64,000 nucleotides of DNA, from positions 140,829,349 to 140,893,348 of the forward strand of contig NC_081410.1 in the NCBI RefSeq assembly GCF_030272615.1, read 5' to 3'. The first letter of the stretch is position 1, and every line of letters begins with the position of its first letter. The notes beneath the pieces are model-generated. The model did not search any database, was not told the DNA's origin, and worked only from the letters and a program-made list of their open reading frames with translations. The stretch comes from Cryptomeria japonica (lineage: Eukaryota > Streptophyta > Pinopsida > Cupressales > Cupressaceae). Made by a program: the position numbers and the translations under genes. Positions 1 to 11,178 of this stretch are shown in pieces.

Positions 1-1892
1 ATTTATGTAAAAATGACCGGTCACCATCAGAGATTAAATCTCAGACACCGGATTCATTATTTAAAGAATTGGATAATAAATGGTGCATTGCCATTGAAAA
101 GGAACAAGAGATTAGGGAGAAATTTTTTGCACAGTACTTCCCCGAACTCTCAAATTCAGAATTGTTTGATGCCCTGGATCAAAATAAAGGTCTCTTCTTC
201 ACAAGGAGAAGAAGACTTTGGTTATTGGAGGGGAGATTTGATGATGTTGAAAAAGATACACATCAGCATATGGCCCATGCTATTATCTCTCACAAAGCAC
301 GAATGGCCAACCTCCAAGCAGAAAAGGAACCGGTTATTTCCAAACCGGATGAGGTCTTTGATGAGGAAGGAAACCTGGTGGAAGAACCAATCGACACCAT
401 CGATGTCGATGCCCTGGATGTAGAAGATGTCACTCAGAACATACCTTCTAAGGGAACAAAACAGGGACAATAGGTCGATCAGGGTGGTGAACAAGTTGAG
501 GACACATAGCAAACGACAAAGGAACATGAAGAGAAAAAGAAGAAGGATGAAGATGAGAAACAGAAGAAAGAGGAAGAGAAGAGAAAAGAGAAAGAGGAGA
601 AACGAAAAGATGAAGAAAAGAAGAAGCAAGAAGATGATAGGAAAAAGAAAGAAGAAGAGGATAAGGAAGAAAAGAGAAAGAAGGAAAAAGAGGAGAAGAA
701 AAAGAAGGAAGAGGAAGAGAAGAAAAAGAAGGAAATGGAAGAGAAGAAGAAGAAGGAAGAGGAAGAACAGAAAAAGAAGGAAGCGGAAGAGAAGAAGAAG
801 AAGGAAGAGGAAGAACAAAAGAAGAAGGAAGAGGAAGCACAGAAGAAGAAGGAAGAAGAAGCAAAGAAGAAGGTAGAAGCAGAGCAGAAGCAGAAAGAAG
901 AAGAAGACAAGAAGAAGATGGAAGAGTAAGAGAAGAAAAAGAGAGAAGAAAAAGAGAAGGAAGAGAAGGAGAGGAAAAAGAAGGAAGAAGCAGACAAGAC
1001 AATTAAAGCGATGAAGAGCACACAGATGGAAACTCCTAAGGCAACCGGTAGCCAAGCCAAACCGGCTGCTATCTTGAGCCCCATTGATCTCCAATCTGCA
1101 AGTGAGTCTGAGCTTATGTAGAGCATCAAGGTTGCCCAAGAGCACCTTGAAGGCATTCACAAGAAAAGAGAACAAGATATTATTCAGGCGGCTGTAGACA
1201 TGCTTACCGGTTTAATCCCCGGTACTAATCTTCCTGACACTGAATCATCACTAGCACAACTCAAACTTCTGTGTACTGTAGTGGATGATCAGGTGCAGAG
1301 TCTAGAAGAAGCAGCAGAGGCCAATGTAAAGAAAAAGCACCAAAAGGCTCTTAATGTTGCTCTAGTGAAGAAGTTGAATGAGCTTAGGACTGAACTACTA
1401 AAGGATCAAAAGGACATAAGGAATGCCTTGGATGAGGGAAACTTGCTACTCAGCAAAATCTGTCAACCTCATCTGTTCTGTGATGATGTGCTAGCCAAGA
1501 AGCAGTAGCTTCAAACAGACTTATAGTCCTACTTGGGCACATTCAAGACTCCTTATGACTCCTTTGCAGCATATGGGCAAACCGTTCACCGGTTCCAGAT
1601 CCAATCAGCCAAGATGGAGCAAGAGATCAGCACACAGTCTAGGGATTTGCAGGAGCTTCAACTGGTATTACTCCCACGACTGTAAATTCTTCAGAAGTGT
1701 TATCTGAACCTGGATGCCCTAACAGTCACACAAGAACTGAGTACAATAGATGCCATGGAGGAACAGGTATCCTAGATGCAGATAGAGAAGGAAGTGGCAA
1801 CCTCCCTACTTGAGTCTTGGGCCCTATCAATGAAACAATTTTTGCAGGACTATAAAGTGGTTTTTGACAAGTATTATTCATTATTGTCATAA
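1..1892 (+). pseudogene. Extra 3' ORF of a Copia-type retrotransposon, decayed
   Basis: One reading frame runs from the left window edge to the TAA at 1890, just upstream of a polypurine tract and LTR. That is the place where some Copia elements carry an extra (sometimes called env-like) ORF after pol. The N-terminal part is a mixed helical region (FFAQYFPELSNSELFDAL). The middle (about 520-1000) is almost pure Lys/Glu/Arg, predicted as a long coiled coil or charged helix. The C-terminal part is again Leu-rich and helical. Eight premature stops (471, 507, 927, 1119, 1506, 1524, 1683, 1773) interrupt it, but I see no frameshift. No catalytic or membrane segment is visible and the function is unknown. 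The Leu/Phe-rich opposite-strand frame over the same stretch is only its shadow. Confidence 0.6.
520..1000 (+). repeat. Purine-rich low-complexity tract (AAG/GAG repeats)
   Basis: Nearly 480 bases of A and G with few pyrimidines, built of imperfect gaagag/aagaag units encoding Lys/Glu. Such homopurine tracts expand by slippage and can form triplex DNA in vitro. It lies inside the extra ORF. Confidence 0.85.
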
Positions 1893-2219
1893 ACTCTTTT
1901 ATATATATATGGAAACAGGTTTTTTCAGCGGTACTTTGTCATTGTTGGCAAAGGGGGAGAAGTATATCTGGTTTTTGTTTTTAAAATTTTGAAATTTTGA
2001 TATATCAGGGGGAGAAGTATCTATTTTGAAATTTTGATATATGCTGTGATATATGTTAAATGCTCTGATGATTATGCTCTGAATGCAAACTTGCTATACA
2101 CTCTGTTGATTAAGGGATAGTGTATATGCTTAGGGGGAGCAATTTTGTTAATGGCAAGTTTTTGTTGTAAAACACTTAGATGTCAAAATTTTATTTTCCT
2201 AAGTGTTGCCATCAATGCC
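1893..2219 (+). other. 3' untranslated region of Copia element E1
   Basis: This is non-coding sequence between the extra ORF and the polypurine tract. It contains three imperfect copies of a gggggagaagta/gggggagca motif (about 1951-2140) that resemble the final polypurine tract. Confidence 0.5.
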
Positions 2220-2231
2220 AAAGGGGGAGAT
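2220..2231 (+). other. Polypurine tract of Copia element E1
   Basis: The run AAAGGGGGAGAT directly precedes a TGTTGG LTR start. Upstream, related purine runs occur at about 1951, 2008 and 2133, a common feature of the 3' untranslated region of these elements. Confidence 0.8.
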
Positions 2232-3480
2232 TGTTGGAATTTTTGTTGTTTGTGTTGTGATTGTCATTGATGGACATACACTTGTATTGAGATCCCCTTT
2301 ATATGTATGAGCTCATGCTCAACCGGTATTTGTTCCAACTGATATGTTGTATACTAGTCTCTAGACTAGTGATTTTGCAGAATGTGTTTCCCGGTCTGAA
2401 GCGGCATGTCGACCCCAAGCGGTACGAGGGAGCAAAGTGGCACAACACATTCTTACCAACCTTCATTTTTGTCAAACCGGCAACCAGAATTTTGTATGAA
2501 CCGGTAATACTCTGTGATGAGTAACCAACCGACATTTTGTGATGAGTTACCAATCCACCAATTGTTTGACGGTGCCGACACATTGACGGTGCTTTTTGTG
2601 TCGTGTTACTGAGTATGTCTAGATTCATTGAACCTAGGAAATTGTAATGTAATCCTATTGGACCGACATGAAATCAGATTCCTTTAAAAGGACATCATGT
2701 CTAGGGTTTTAAGTTGTTGCTGAAAGGGTTAATGTTGAGCTAGGGTTTGAGGTGGAAGTTGAGTTGTTGTGAGAACGATCTTATCTAAGAAGATCAAGTT
2801 GTAACTGTGAGAGAGATAGAGAAGACTGAAGTAATGCTGGAATGCATTAGCTGTGAGCAATACTGGATCTAACCAAGTAGTTTGTGCTATTAGATAGATC
2901 AAACACTTGTTGATTACTCACATCTTTGACAAGTCTGTAGGCCTTAACCGGGTAGGCCTCAAAGCCTTTGTAAAATCCTCTAACAAGGTGGTTCACACAT
3001 GTGAATCTAAAATCCTCTAACAAGGTAGTCTTTAATCAGACTTATCTCCTAATAGAGATTGAGATTCCTAATAGGATATGTTCTGGTGAAGAACATTGTA
3101 AGACCTTAACCGGTCTGGTTTCTATTCTACAGATAGTGACTTGTGAGTTCCATCTCACCGTGGTTTTTCCCAGTTGGGTTTCCACATCAAATATCTTGTG
3201 TTATGGTTGTATTGCTTTTGTGGGTGAATGTTTTATTCACATTTTGGTTTGCATGTATGGTAACCAGTTTGACTGTCAGACTGCTTTACCGGTTTATCTT
3301 TAGACTGTGTAAGTGTTTTAGTGTAGTATTTTTTGGCATACTAACTCACCCCCCCCTCTTAGTATTCATCACAACCTACCGGGACCAAAAGGGTGTCGGT
3401 AAAGCATCCAAACAGCTAGTGTTGACATCAATGACAAAACATCAATGCAACACATATTCGATTCCACCAAATGGCCAACA
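2232..3480 (+). repeat. 3' LTR of Copia element E1
   Basis: It begins TGTTGGAAT straight after the polypurine tract and can be followed to CCAACA at 3475-3480. Near its end is the run AACTCACCCCCCCCTC, also found near the ends of the other Copia LTRs in this window (26830, 63850). In those LTRs the end follows within about 30 bases, so the true end here may be near 3385 and the last 95 bases may be a different fragment. The 5' half of the element lies outside the window. Confidence 0.7.
3385..3480 (-). repeat. Inverted Copia LTR-start fragment
   Basis: Read on the minus strand this begins TGTTGGCCATTTGG and contains TTTTGTCATTGATGTCAAC. That phrase is shared with the start of the minus-strand Copia-1 LTR (about 5398-5445). 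It therefore looks like the first 95 bases of another Copia LTR lying head-on against the end of the E1 LTR. Confidence 0.45.
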
Positions 3481-3654
3481 TTCCTAACCATAAATGCATT
3501 ATTTTAATTTTTGGGCCCAATTTGAAACATACGTATAATGATGAATATCAAGGATGGCCATGCCACCACTATATAGTCATTATTTTCATTTTCTTGTATT
3601 ACTTATGATACTTAAATAGTGATATATCGACGATGGTTTAATCTATGGGTGGTG

Positions 3655-4330
3655 TTACGATCCCTAATGCATATGATGTTGTTGTTGGAGTAGACAACAA
3701 CTTTATAAAGGCTGGCAAGTTAGCACCTAGGCCTTCAATGCCTTATTTTATAGAGATACATCCATCTATTCCTTTGTGAATTTCCCCCATCACTATCACA
3801 TTGATTTCTACTAGGCATGTTCCTGCTCAAGAAAAGGCTATCCCCTCTCAGTATATTGAATTTTGAGAGATAAAAAGGATTTTGCAAACCTTTGGTGATG
3901 AAATAGTTAATATAAAGAGGTAGAAAAATCAAAATACCAAACCATACCAACCTCCTTATTAACCTTAATACCAAGTTAACCAATTAAACATGCCTTCATA
4001 TCTACCAAATAATCAAGGTCAAATGCATGCATTGAACACTACACCATATCAAGCTCTCAACCCTAATATAGCCAACACCTCGAAAGAGATAATCCCTATC
4101 TAAAACAACTTGGTTTAAGATCAAGAATAGTGTTTTCCTTGTAATCAACCCTATAATTAGGTCCTTATGGTGCAAAATTACTTTGTTGTCCCACTAAGTA
4201 TAGCTCATGAAATGCATGAACAATAGAGTAGTCCTCAAGAAGATACTCAAAATGATGTCACCCTTATGAAGTGGCAAGGAGAGGAGTTTTGTGGGCAAAT
4301 CATCATTTCGTTCTCATTAGTGGTAGCTAA
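3655..4330 (+). pseudogene. Degenerate gag-like fragment (uncertain)
   Basis: In one plus-strand frame there is a Pro/Asn/Gln-rich stretch (YQPPY, MPSYLPNNQGQMHAL) followed by a Cys pair (CFPCNQ) and an acidic tail, with many stops. This composition resembles the linker and zinc-knuckle region of a plant retroelement gag, but no complete knuckle or capsid domain can be read. The rest of 3481-4724 shows no gene. This sequence belongs to the locus into which Copia-1 inserted. Confidence 0.25.
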
Positions 4331-4724
4331 TACAAGGGTTATGTGAGGGTGTTTTTTGAATTTTTTTCCCGCCATGAGGTTTAGGGCTTATCTTCTGTGT
4401 TTTTAAAATTTTAAGCCTAAAACCCTACACCCTAAGTCCTAGCCATGTTACGTTCTCTTTTTGTTCTATTTTAATAGTGACATTCGATAGCCCATTCCCA
4501 GTAATTTTAGTTATCTTTTAAGCCTTTTAATATCATCTCAATGATCGACCCCTTGTGTTAGCCATCCAATCCAACCCTTTTCTTGCATTTTCTAATAGTC
4601 CATCTTTGAATAGATCTACGACTAGTATTTGCGCACAACTATGCTATTAGATCAATGGGCTAGTTAGTGATAACTCTGCAACCTCGCCCTCCAACCTGGT
4701 ACCTGGGTCCCATTTGGATAGGTC

Positions 4725-4729
4725 ATGTT
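4725..4729. repeat. Target-site duplication, left copy (ATGTT)
   Basis: ATGTT lies directly before the TGTTAG end of Copia-1 and is repeated directly after its other end at 24554-24558. Confidence 0.85.
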
Positions 4730-5445
4730 TGTTAGGTCTCGGAGACAACTGAGAGTGGGGGGGGGGTGAATAAGTGGTCCAATAAATTCAACCAAAATTA
4801 ACTTAACCAAAACTTAATGCTTAGTATCGGTTTAGTTCTGATTGCCTTCACAAAATCCTTCCTTCAACCTTCAAATGATGTCTGCGTGTATAGCTCTACT
4901 TATTTTCGCATATACCTTATTGCAATCCTTTTTGCATTCACACATTTGTCTCACAAATGAGATCTTATATTTATACCATAACCTAAGACCAATTGAATAG
5001 GTCGGCTCACTAAAAGATATTACAATAAAATCAATTACAAATAAATCAATATCCGATGCATGATGTCGGCTCAATGCATTTACAATAATAATAAATCATC
5101 TCCATAACGTGTCGTGCTGATATGGAATAGAAATACCTGTCGGTGCATATCTTGGACCTATTTGTCGGTAACAACAAATATGCAAACCCGAATAAACAAC
5201 TAACCAAACAACCAAAACCAAGTGATTGGATAATGTCTTCGACGTAACCAAGTAGTCTCCAAGTCATTCCAAGTGTCAATGAACAATATAATCTGTCGGT
5301 GAACCAAATACTTGATGACTGTGCATAAGTATTTGACTTGTCGATGAACATAACCAAAATCTCCAAGTGTTGATAAGTGTTGACAAGCAATGACAGGTGT
5401 TGACATCAATGACAAAACCATATCAACATATCCAAAATGCCAAAA
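4730..5445 (-). repeat. 3' LTR of Copia-1
   Basis: 716 bases, plus-strand ends TGTTAG and GCCAAAA (the other copy ends GCCAACA). It aligns with 23869-24553 over its length with scattered substitutions and one 24-base difference. On the minus strand a TATA-like box TATAAATATAAG lies at 4964-4975. Confidence 0.9.
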
Positions 5446-5798
5446 ATCTCTCCCTTTGACATTGATGGCAACACAAGATGGAAAAACCATCAAAGTGCCA
5501 AAACAAAAACGCCAAAAACCCAAAACCAACAATCTCCCAAAGAGATCATTAACCAGAAATCAAAATACATAATATCTCTCCCCTTAGGAATAATCTCTCC
5601 CCAAAAGAAAAAGATAATGTGTTTTTCCATATCAATCTCTCCCCCTTTGACATTAAATGCCAAAGCAATGCAAAACTAAATACAAAATACCAACTTATTT
5701 AATATACCAACTACTCCCCCTGAGAAGTAGCTCTCCTCATCAAAGTCAGAATAAGATTTATCTGTTAATTATGTCGATTGATGACAAACATCAACTAT
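5446..5798 (-). other. 3' untranslated region and polypurine tract of Copia-1
   Basis: Non-coding between RNase H and the 3' LTR. On the minus strand it has several purine runs (AAAGGGAGAG next to the LTR, AAAGGGGGAGAG near 5640, TCAGGGGGAGTAG near 5720), and the one at 5446-5456 abuts the LTR. Confidence 0.7.
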
Positions 5799-7432
5799 CT
5801 AAGTCTCTACCGGTGGGGGTAGGACTCCAAGTTGCTCTCTGAGATACTCAATTGTTTCCTTAGGCAAAGGCTTTGTAAAAATATCTGCAATTTGCTCTTT
5901 AGTATTCACATAAACCAATTTCACTTCTTTTGCTTCAACATTCTCCTTTAGAAAATTGAATTTGATAGAAACATGTTTAGTCTTAGAGTGAAATACTAGG
6001 TTCTTTGATATATCAATTGTTGTCATATTATCACGGTAGATAGTTATAGGTTCCTTGCATTTTACCTTTATGTCCTTCAACATTTGCTTGATCCATAATA
6101 CCTGTGTACAATTAGTTGTTGCTGAAACATATTTTGATTTTGCTGTTGATAGACTTGTACAACTCTGTTTCTTGCTTAACCATGAAATTAGTCTGCTGCC
6201 AAGAAAAAATGCTCTGTCGGTGGTGCTTTTTCTGTCATCCACATCTCCTACCTAATTAGCATTTGTGTATGCACATAAGTCAAAATTTTCATCTTTAGGG
6301 TACCATAAACCAAGATTTGTAGTGCTTTGTAGGTACCAGAAAATCTTTTTCACTGTCGATTCATGATTTTCTTTAGGATTACTCTGAAATCTTGAAACAA
6401 TACATATTGCATTCATAATATGAGGTCTTGTTTGTGTCAAATATAGTAAACCTCCTATCATAGATTTGTATCTAGTCGGATTAACAGGTGTAGATTCATC
6501 CTTCAAAGATAATTTATCAATTGTAGTCATAGGTGTGCTTACCGGTTTACAGTTTTCCATGCCAAATTTCTTTAGTAATTCCTTCAAGTACTTAGATTGA
6601 CATAGGAATATACCTTTATCAGTCTGTGAAATCTGCAATCCTAAAAAGAATTTTATCTCTCCAATCATAGACATTTCAAATTCTTGCTGCATTTTGTTAG
6701 AAAAGTCTTTACACAAACCATCTTCTCCTCCAAAGATTATATCATCAACAAAAACTTCAATAACCAAGATGTCATCATTAGTCACTTTGTAGTATAGATT
6801 ATTGTCAGCATTACTTTTAGTGTATCCAAGCTTAAAAAGATATTTGTCTAATCTAGCATACCAAGCTCTAGGAGCTTGTTTCAATCCATATAAAACTTTC
6901 CTTAACCTGCAAACTATGTCTTTGTTATCTGTCAAAGAAAATCCATCAGGTTGTTCAATATAAACTTCTTCTTCAAGATCTCCACTCAGAAATGCACATT
7001 TAACATCCATTTGATATACTTTATAGTTCTTGTGTGTTGCAAAAGCCAATAAAAGTCTAACTGCCTCAATTCTAGCTACCGGTGCAAAGGTTTCATTGTA
7101 ATCAATTTCTTCTTTCTGTGAATATCCCTTACACACTAATTTTTCTTTGTTTCTAATTACCTTACCATCTTCATTAAGTTTATTTTCGAAAACCCATTTA
7201 TTCCAATTACATTTTTGTCTTTAGGTTGGGGAACTAATGACCAATTGTTATTCCTTTCAATTTGTTCCAATTCATCTTCCATAGCTTTAATCCAATATTT
7301 ATCTTCACATGCCTCATTAATTGAAGTAGGTTCAATTTGAGAAATAAGACATACCTCTTCATTTGCCAATCTTTCTCTAGTCATGACTCCTTGAAATTTG
7401 TTTCCAATTATCTGATCTTCAGAATGATTCAA
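5799..7432 (-). pseudogene. pol: Copia-1 reverse transcriptase and RNase H
   Basis: Copies element RNA into DNA and degrades the RNA strand. Reading leftward: the conserved pre-RT segment (EACEDKYWIKAMEDELEQI); the RT palm with ETFAPVARIEAVRLLLAFA and QMDVKCAFLSGDLEEEVY; the catalytic box VFVDDIIFGG near 6735-6755; GLLYLTQTRPHI; then RNase H with DDRKST, FLGSRLISWLSKKQ and the C-terminal DIFTKPLP. All are hallmark Copia motifs. A frameshift lies near 7200 (before the CKGYSQKEEIDY segment) and an in-frame stop near 6250 replaces the Trp of the usual ANW motif. A stop at 7442 separates it from integrase in the same frame. Confidence 0.92.
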
Positions 7433-7441
7433 TCTTACATA

Positions 7442-8600
7442 TCAGGGTGTTTTTACTTGTTGTTGTTCTTCAATGACTGTTGAATCTCCAGATGATGTCA
7501 GTGTAACTGGATCACCATTTTGTACTGGTGTATTCATAGTAGGTTCATTTGTGATTATCTCTATTGTTGGTTCAGAGTCTGTGTACCTCGAATTTCCTCT
7601 GAACTGTTCGTCAATCTTCACATTTGCACTCTCAACAATTTTCTGCAATCTCTTGTTAAAACATCTATATGCCTTGCTCTTAGATGAATAACCAAAAAAT
7701 ATTCCTTCCTTACTTCTAGGATCAAATTTTCCAATATACTCATCTCTTCTAATATAGCATTTACTTCCAAATATTCTGAAATATTTAAGAGTAGGAGTAT
7801 TACCAAACCATAGTTCATGTGGGGTCTTACCGGTTTCACCTTTGATGTGAACTCTGTTGAATGTATAAACTACTGTATTGACCACTTCTCTCCAATATAT
7901 ATGAGGTAGATTTGCTTCAGATATCATACTTCTGGCTGCATCCAAGATAATTATGTTTTTCCTTTCCACAACTCCATTCTGTTGGGGTGTCCGGGGTGCT
8001 GATAACTGCCTTCTGGTCCCATTCACTTCATATAATGTATTAAATTTCTTAGATGTGAATTCACCTCCTTGATCCGATCTCAAACATTTGATTTTCTTGC
8101 CTGTTTCATTTTCTACCATCACCTTGAATAGTTTTAATTTCCCAAATACTTCAGATTTTTCTCTGAGAAAAGTAACCCAACACATTCTAGAATAGTCATC
8201 AATGATTAGCATAAAATACCTATCTCCTTGTATACTTCTAGTTCTTGCTGGACCACATAAATCAATATGAATTAAATAAAGAACATTGTTAGACTTCTCC
8301 GGAATACTCTTGAAAGTTGCTCTAACTTGCTTTCCAAATTGACATTCCTTACATACCGGATTGTGAGGTTTAACAATCTTAGGTAAATCTCTTATCGCCT
8401 TAGTAGTATTGATTTTCACAATGCAATCAAAATTTACATGACAAAGTCTCTTATGCCATAACCAACTTTCATAAATATGTGCAATCAAACATGCTTTCTC
8501 ATTGTTGTTCAAACGAAAGATATTACCTCTAATCTGATTACCGGTTGCAATTTCCAAACCAGTTCTGTTTAAGATTTTGCATTTCCCATTCTTGAATGTA
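7442..8600 (-). pseudogene. pol: Copia-1 integrase
   Basis: Inserts the cDNA into the host genome. Counted from the ORF start at 8557, the GAG-pre-integrase zinc site is H35, H40, C69, C72 (WHKRLCH...CKEC). The catalytic core follows with D99 (IHIDLCGP), D162 (RSDQGGEF) and E198 (NGVVERKN), a canonical D,D35E spacing. The segment upstream, between 8557 and about 8600, is in frame with integrase but out of frame with protease, so one frameshift separates them. The C-terminal part (FGYSSKSKAYRCFN) matches the Copia integrase tail. It ends at a TGA, probably a former CGA, and the frame continues into RT. Confidence 0.92.
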
Positions 8601-9961
8601 ACTGAAATCCTTTCTCAACTAATTGACCAACACTCAAAAGATTAGGCTTCAAACCTTCAACATAGTAAACATTATCAGTATTGTGCTTACCATCAAAAGA
8701 TATAGTGCCTTTTCCTTTGATCAAACAAGCTTTATCATCTCCAAATCTTACTAGACCTTCATTGTAATCCTGAAAGGTTAAGAAATTACTCTTATCACTA
8801 GTCATATGATGTGAACATCCTAAATCAATAATCCATTCATCCTTATCTTCAACTTTAGCTGCCAGGGCCTGCTCTACCGGTTGAATAGTAGGTGTCGGTT
8901 GATCTTCTGTTATAGCAACAAAAGCCCATCCACTGTCTGCCAGATCCTCATTAGAATCATCAGTAACTCCTTCATCAGCATAATAGCAAGATTTGTCTCT
9001 ATTCTTCTTAAACTTGTATTTCTGATAGTTAGGATTAGGCTTATATGTTCTTTTAGCTTCTTCTCTTAATCTTGTATGTCTATTAGGGCATCTAGAAGCC
9101 ATATGACCAATTTTATTACAGTTAAAACATTTAAAGGGTGCTTTATCTTCATATTTACTTCTAATTGGAGCTTTAGGCATTTTCCTAGCAAATACTGCTT
9201 CAAGTTCTTCAAGTTCTTCTTTTTCTCTCTTGCTTTCTTCAAGTTCTCTTGCATAGAAGGCTTTCCAATCAGATTTATCAGATGATGATGATGATGTTGC
9301 AGTTGATGATGATGCCTTGAAAGCTAGATATGTCTTGATAGTAGTAACATGACCAAATTCCTTAAGCTCAAAAGCTGAAATTTTTCCAACCAAAGTGTCT
9401 CTAGATACTGATGCGTTAGGCATTGTTCTCAATTCATTTATAGCAGTAACTTTCATTTTATATGCCACTGGAAAAGCTCTTAAAACTTTAGAAACAATCT
9501 CATCTTCATTTAAGGTTCCTCTACAACATTGTATACCCAAAATAATTTCATTTTCTCTTTCCATAAAAGCAGAAATTCTTTCTTCTTCTTCTTCCATTTT
9601 CAGACTTTCATACATGACCTGGAAGCATTCAAGTTTTGCAATCTTGACTATGGAATCTCCTTCATTCAATGTTTCCAGTTTGTCCCAAATAGCTTTAGCA
9701 GTAGATCTATCTGACAATCCCATGACTTGTTGATCTGATAATGCGCTCAAAAGTACTTCTCTTGCTTTGTAATCATTTTCCTCATCTTTAGGCAAGTTAG
9801 GTGGAACAGATTGACCTTGAGTAGGAGCAGTATAGCCATTCTTTATAACATCCCATGTGTCTTCCAATGCAATTCAAATGTGTCTCCATCCCGATCTTCC
9901 ATATGCCATAGTTAGTTCCATCAAGTTTCAGACTGTCCTTCCTGAAATAGTTAGTAGACAT
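8569..9961 (-). pseudogene. gag: Copia-1 gag and aspartic protease
   Basis: Structural polyprotein plus protease. The best start is the ATG at 9961-9959, giving the classic N-terminus LKLDGTNYGIWK. A frameshift near 9875 joins it to the main frame at EDTWDVIKNGY. It contains the UBN2-type capsid domain, then a zinc knuckle CFNCNKIGHMASRC (CX2CX4HX4C), then the protease segment EWIIDLGCSHHMT. The usual D-S-G triad reads D-L-G here, so the protease site is probably dead. The frame ends after GFQLHSRMGNAKS because of a frameshift; the neighbouring frame restores the expected reading into integrase. ATG at 9867 would drop the conserved N-terminus. Confidence 0.9.
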
Positions 9962-10000
9962 TGGATCTCCTCAAGCTATTAAACTTCTGCAAAAAGAGGA

Positions 10001-10016
10001 CTAGGCTTTGATACCA
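10001..10016 (-). other. Primer-binding site of Copia-1
   Basis: Minus strand TGGTATCAAAGCCTAG, matching the initiator-Met tRNA primer site with one change, two bases inside the TGTTAG LTR edge at 10019. Confidence 0.85.
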
Positions 10017-10024
10017 ATTGTTAG

Positions 10025-10842
10025 TGTATATGGTGAAAATGGATACAATAATAACAAAATTGAAAGGCTAAATAAATTCAACCACCAAATCCTAGCCTAA
10101 CAACAACAAAGATCCACCATAACATATGAAGATTACCTAAGACAATGTAAATAAAACAAAATCACAAAGATTATACCATCACATGTCCAATAGGGTTTTG
10201 ATCTCCATTCTTCCTATCTCCATTGATCTTGCTTGATATATTTGCTCTCAGATTTTATGTGCACAAGAGCTCAACAAAGAACAGAATGTGGTTGCAAGTA
10301 GGATCGTAGTGTAGTCAAAATGATCATTAGGGCATTAAGTCATTAGAATGCTTCATTAGGATGAATGATTAGAATGCATAGAACGATTAGGGTTTGATAA
10401 TAAAGGAAGCATCTCCTTATATAGAAGACACTATATGAAATGGAGGGATAAGATTGAGAGGTGTAAAAGGAGGTCGGCTATGATTAGAGGGTAGGTAAAA
10501 GAAATAATAAAATAATGAGAGTGGTAGGTAGTGTATGAATTAAGAGATGAATGACATGTGTCATAGGTAGAAAAGGCTAATGAATTAATTAAATAAATAA
10601 AGATTTATTTAATTAATAGAAGAAGTGGGATCAATTAAATAAATAAGATATTTATTTAATTTAGGAAAAGGATAATTTAAATAAATAAATGTATTTATTT
10701 AAATGAGAAATAAGGCTAGAAGAGGATAAATGAATTAATTAAATAAATAAAGATTTATTTAATTAATAGAAGAATTAGGCTTAGGTAATTAAATAAATAA
10801 AATATTTATTTAATTAGACATGACAATTTTCAGGTGTCTACA
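10025..10842 (-). repeat. 3' LTR of Gypsy A
   Basis: 818 bases with plus-strand ends TGTATATGG and TGTCTACA, so on the element strand it starts TGTAGACA as in Gypsy B. The first 240 bases on the element strand hold AT-rich palindromic blocks of the type TTAATTAAATAAATAA (10573-10820). A TATA-like CTATATAAGG lies on the minus strand at about 10415-10424. Confidence 0.9.
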
Positions 10843-10858
10843 TTTTGCCCCTCTTTGA
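10843..10858 (-). other. Polypurine tract of Gypsy A
   Basis: Minus strand TCAAAGAGGGGCAAAA directly before the LTR start TGTAGACA. The same string precedes the right LTR of Gypsy B at 59615-59630. Confidence 0.9.
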
Positions 10859-11178
10859 GACAATGCGGCTTGTCACGTTGTTTCAAAGAAGATAAGATGA
10901 ACTGATACAGAGTTGCCCCAGAATGGGAATGATATGCCCCCTCGAGAGATTGGATGAAAATGTCTGAAAAGATTGCAGACAATCTCTTGATAAGAAAGAC
11001 AAGATAGAATGGATTGACCGGATAAAGTGACAAAGTCACGGGATAATGAAGACTGACTCGGAAAATGAGGGCTAGGGCAGTCTATAAGATAGACCACGAG
11101 GGAAAATACATCCTCATTGTCATCTACACATTCACAAGAGCATATTGCAGAGCTCTAGAGCAGGAGCAGTCAGCAGCG

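Noticed and set aside
222-1175. Long minus-strand Leu/Phe-rich and Ser-rich ORFs that look like membrane proteins
   Set aside because: They are shadows of the Lys/Glu-rich purine tract. The plus-strand frame is supported by its position before the polypurine tract.
69-1892. A genetic code with TAG/TAA read as Gln
   Set aside because: The in-frame TAG/TAA pattern imitates it, but other elements in the window carry TGA, frameshifts and normal stops. Methylation-driven C-to-T decay explains it.
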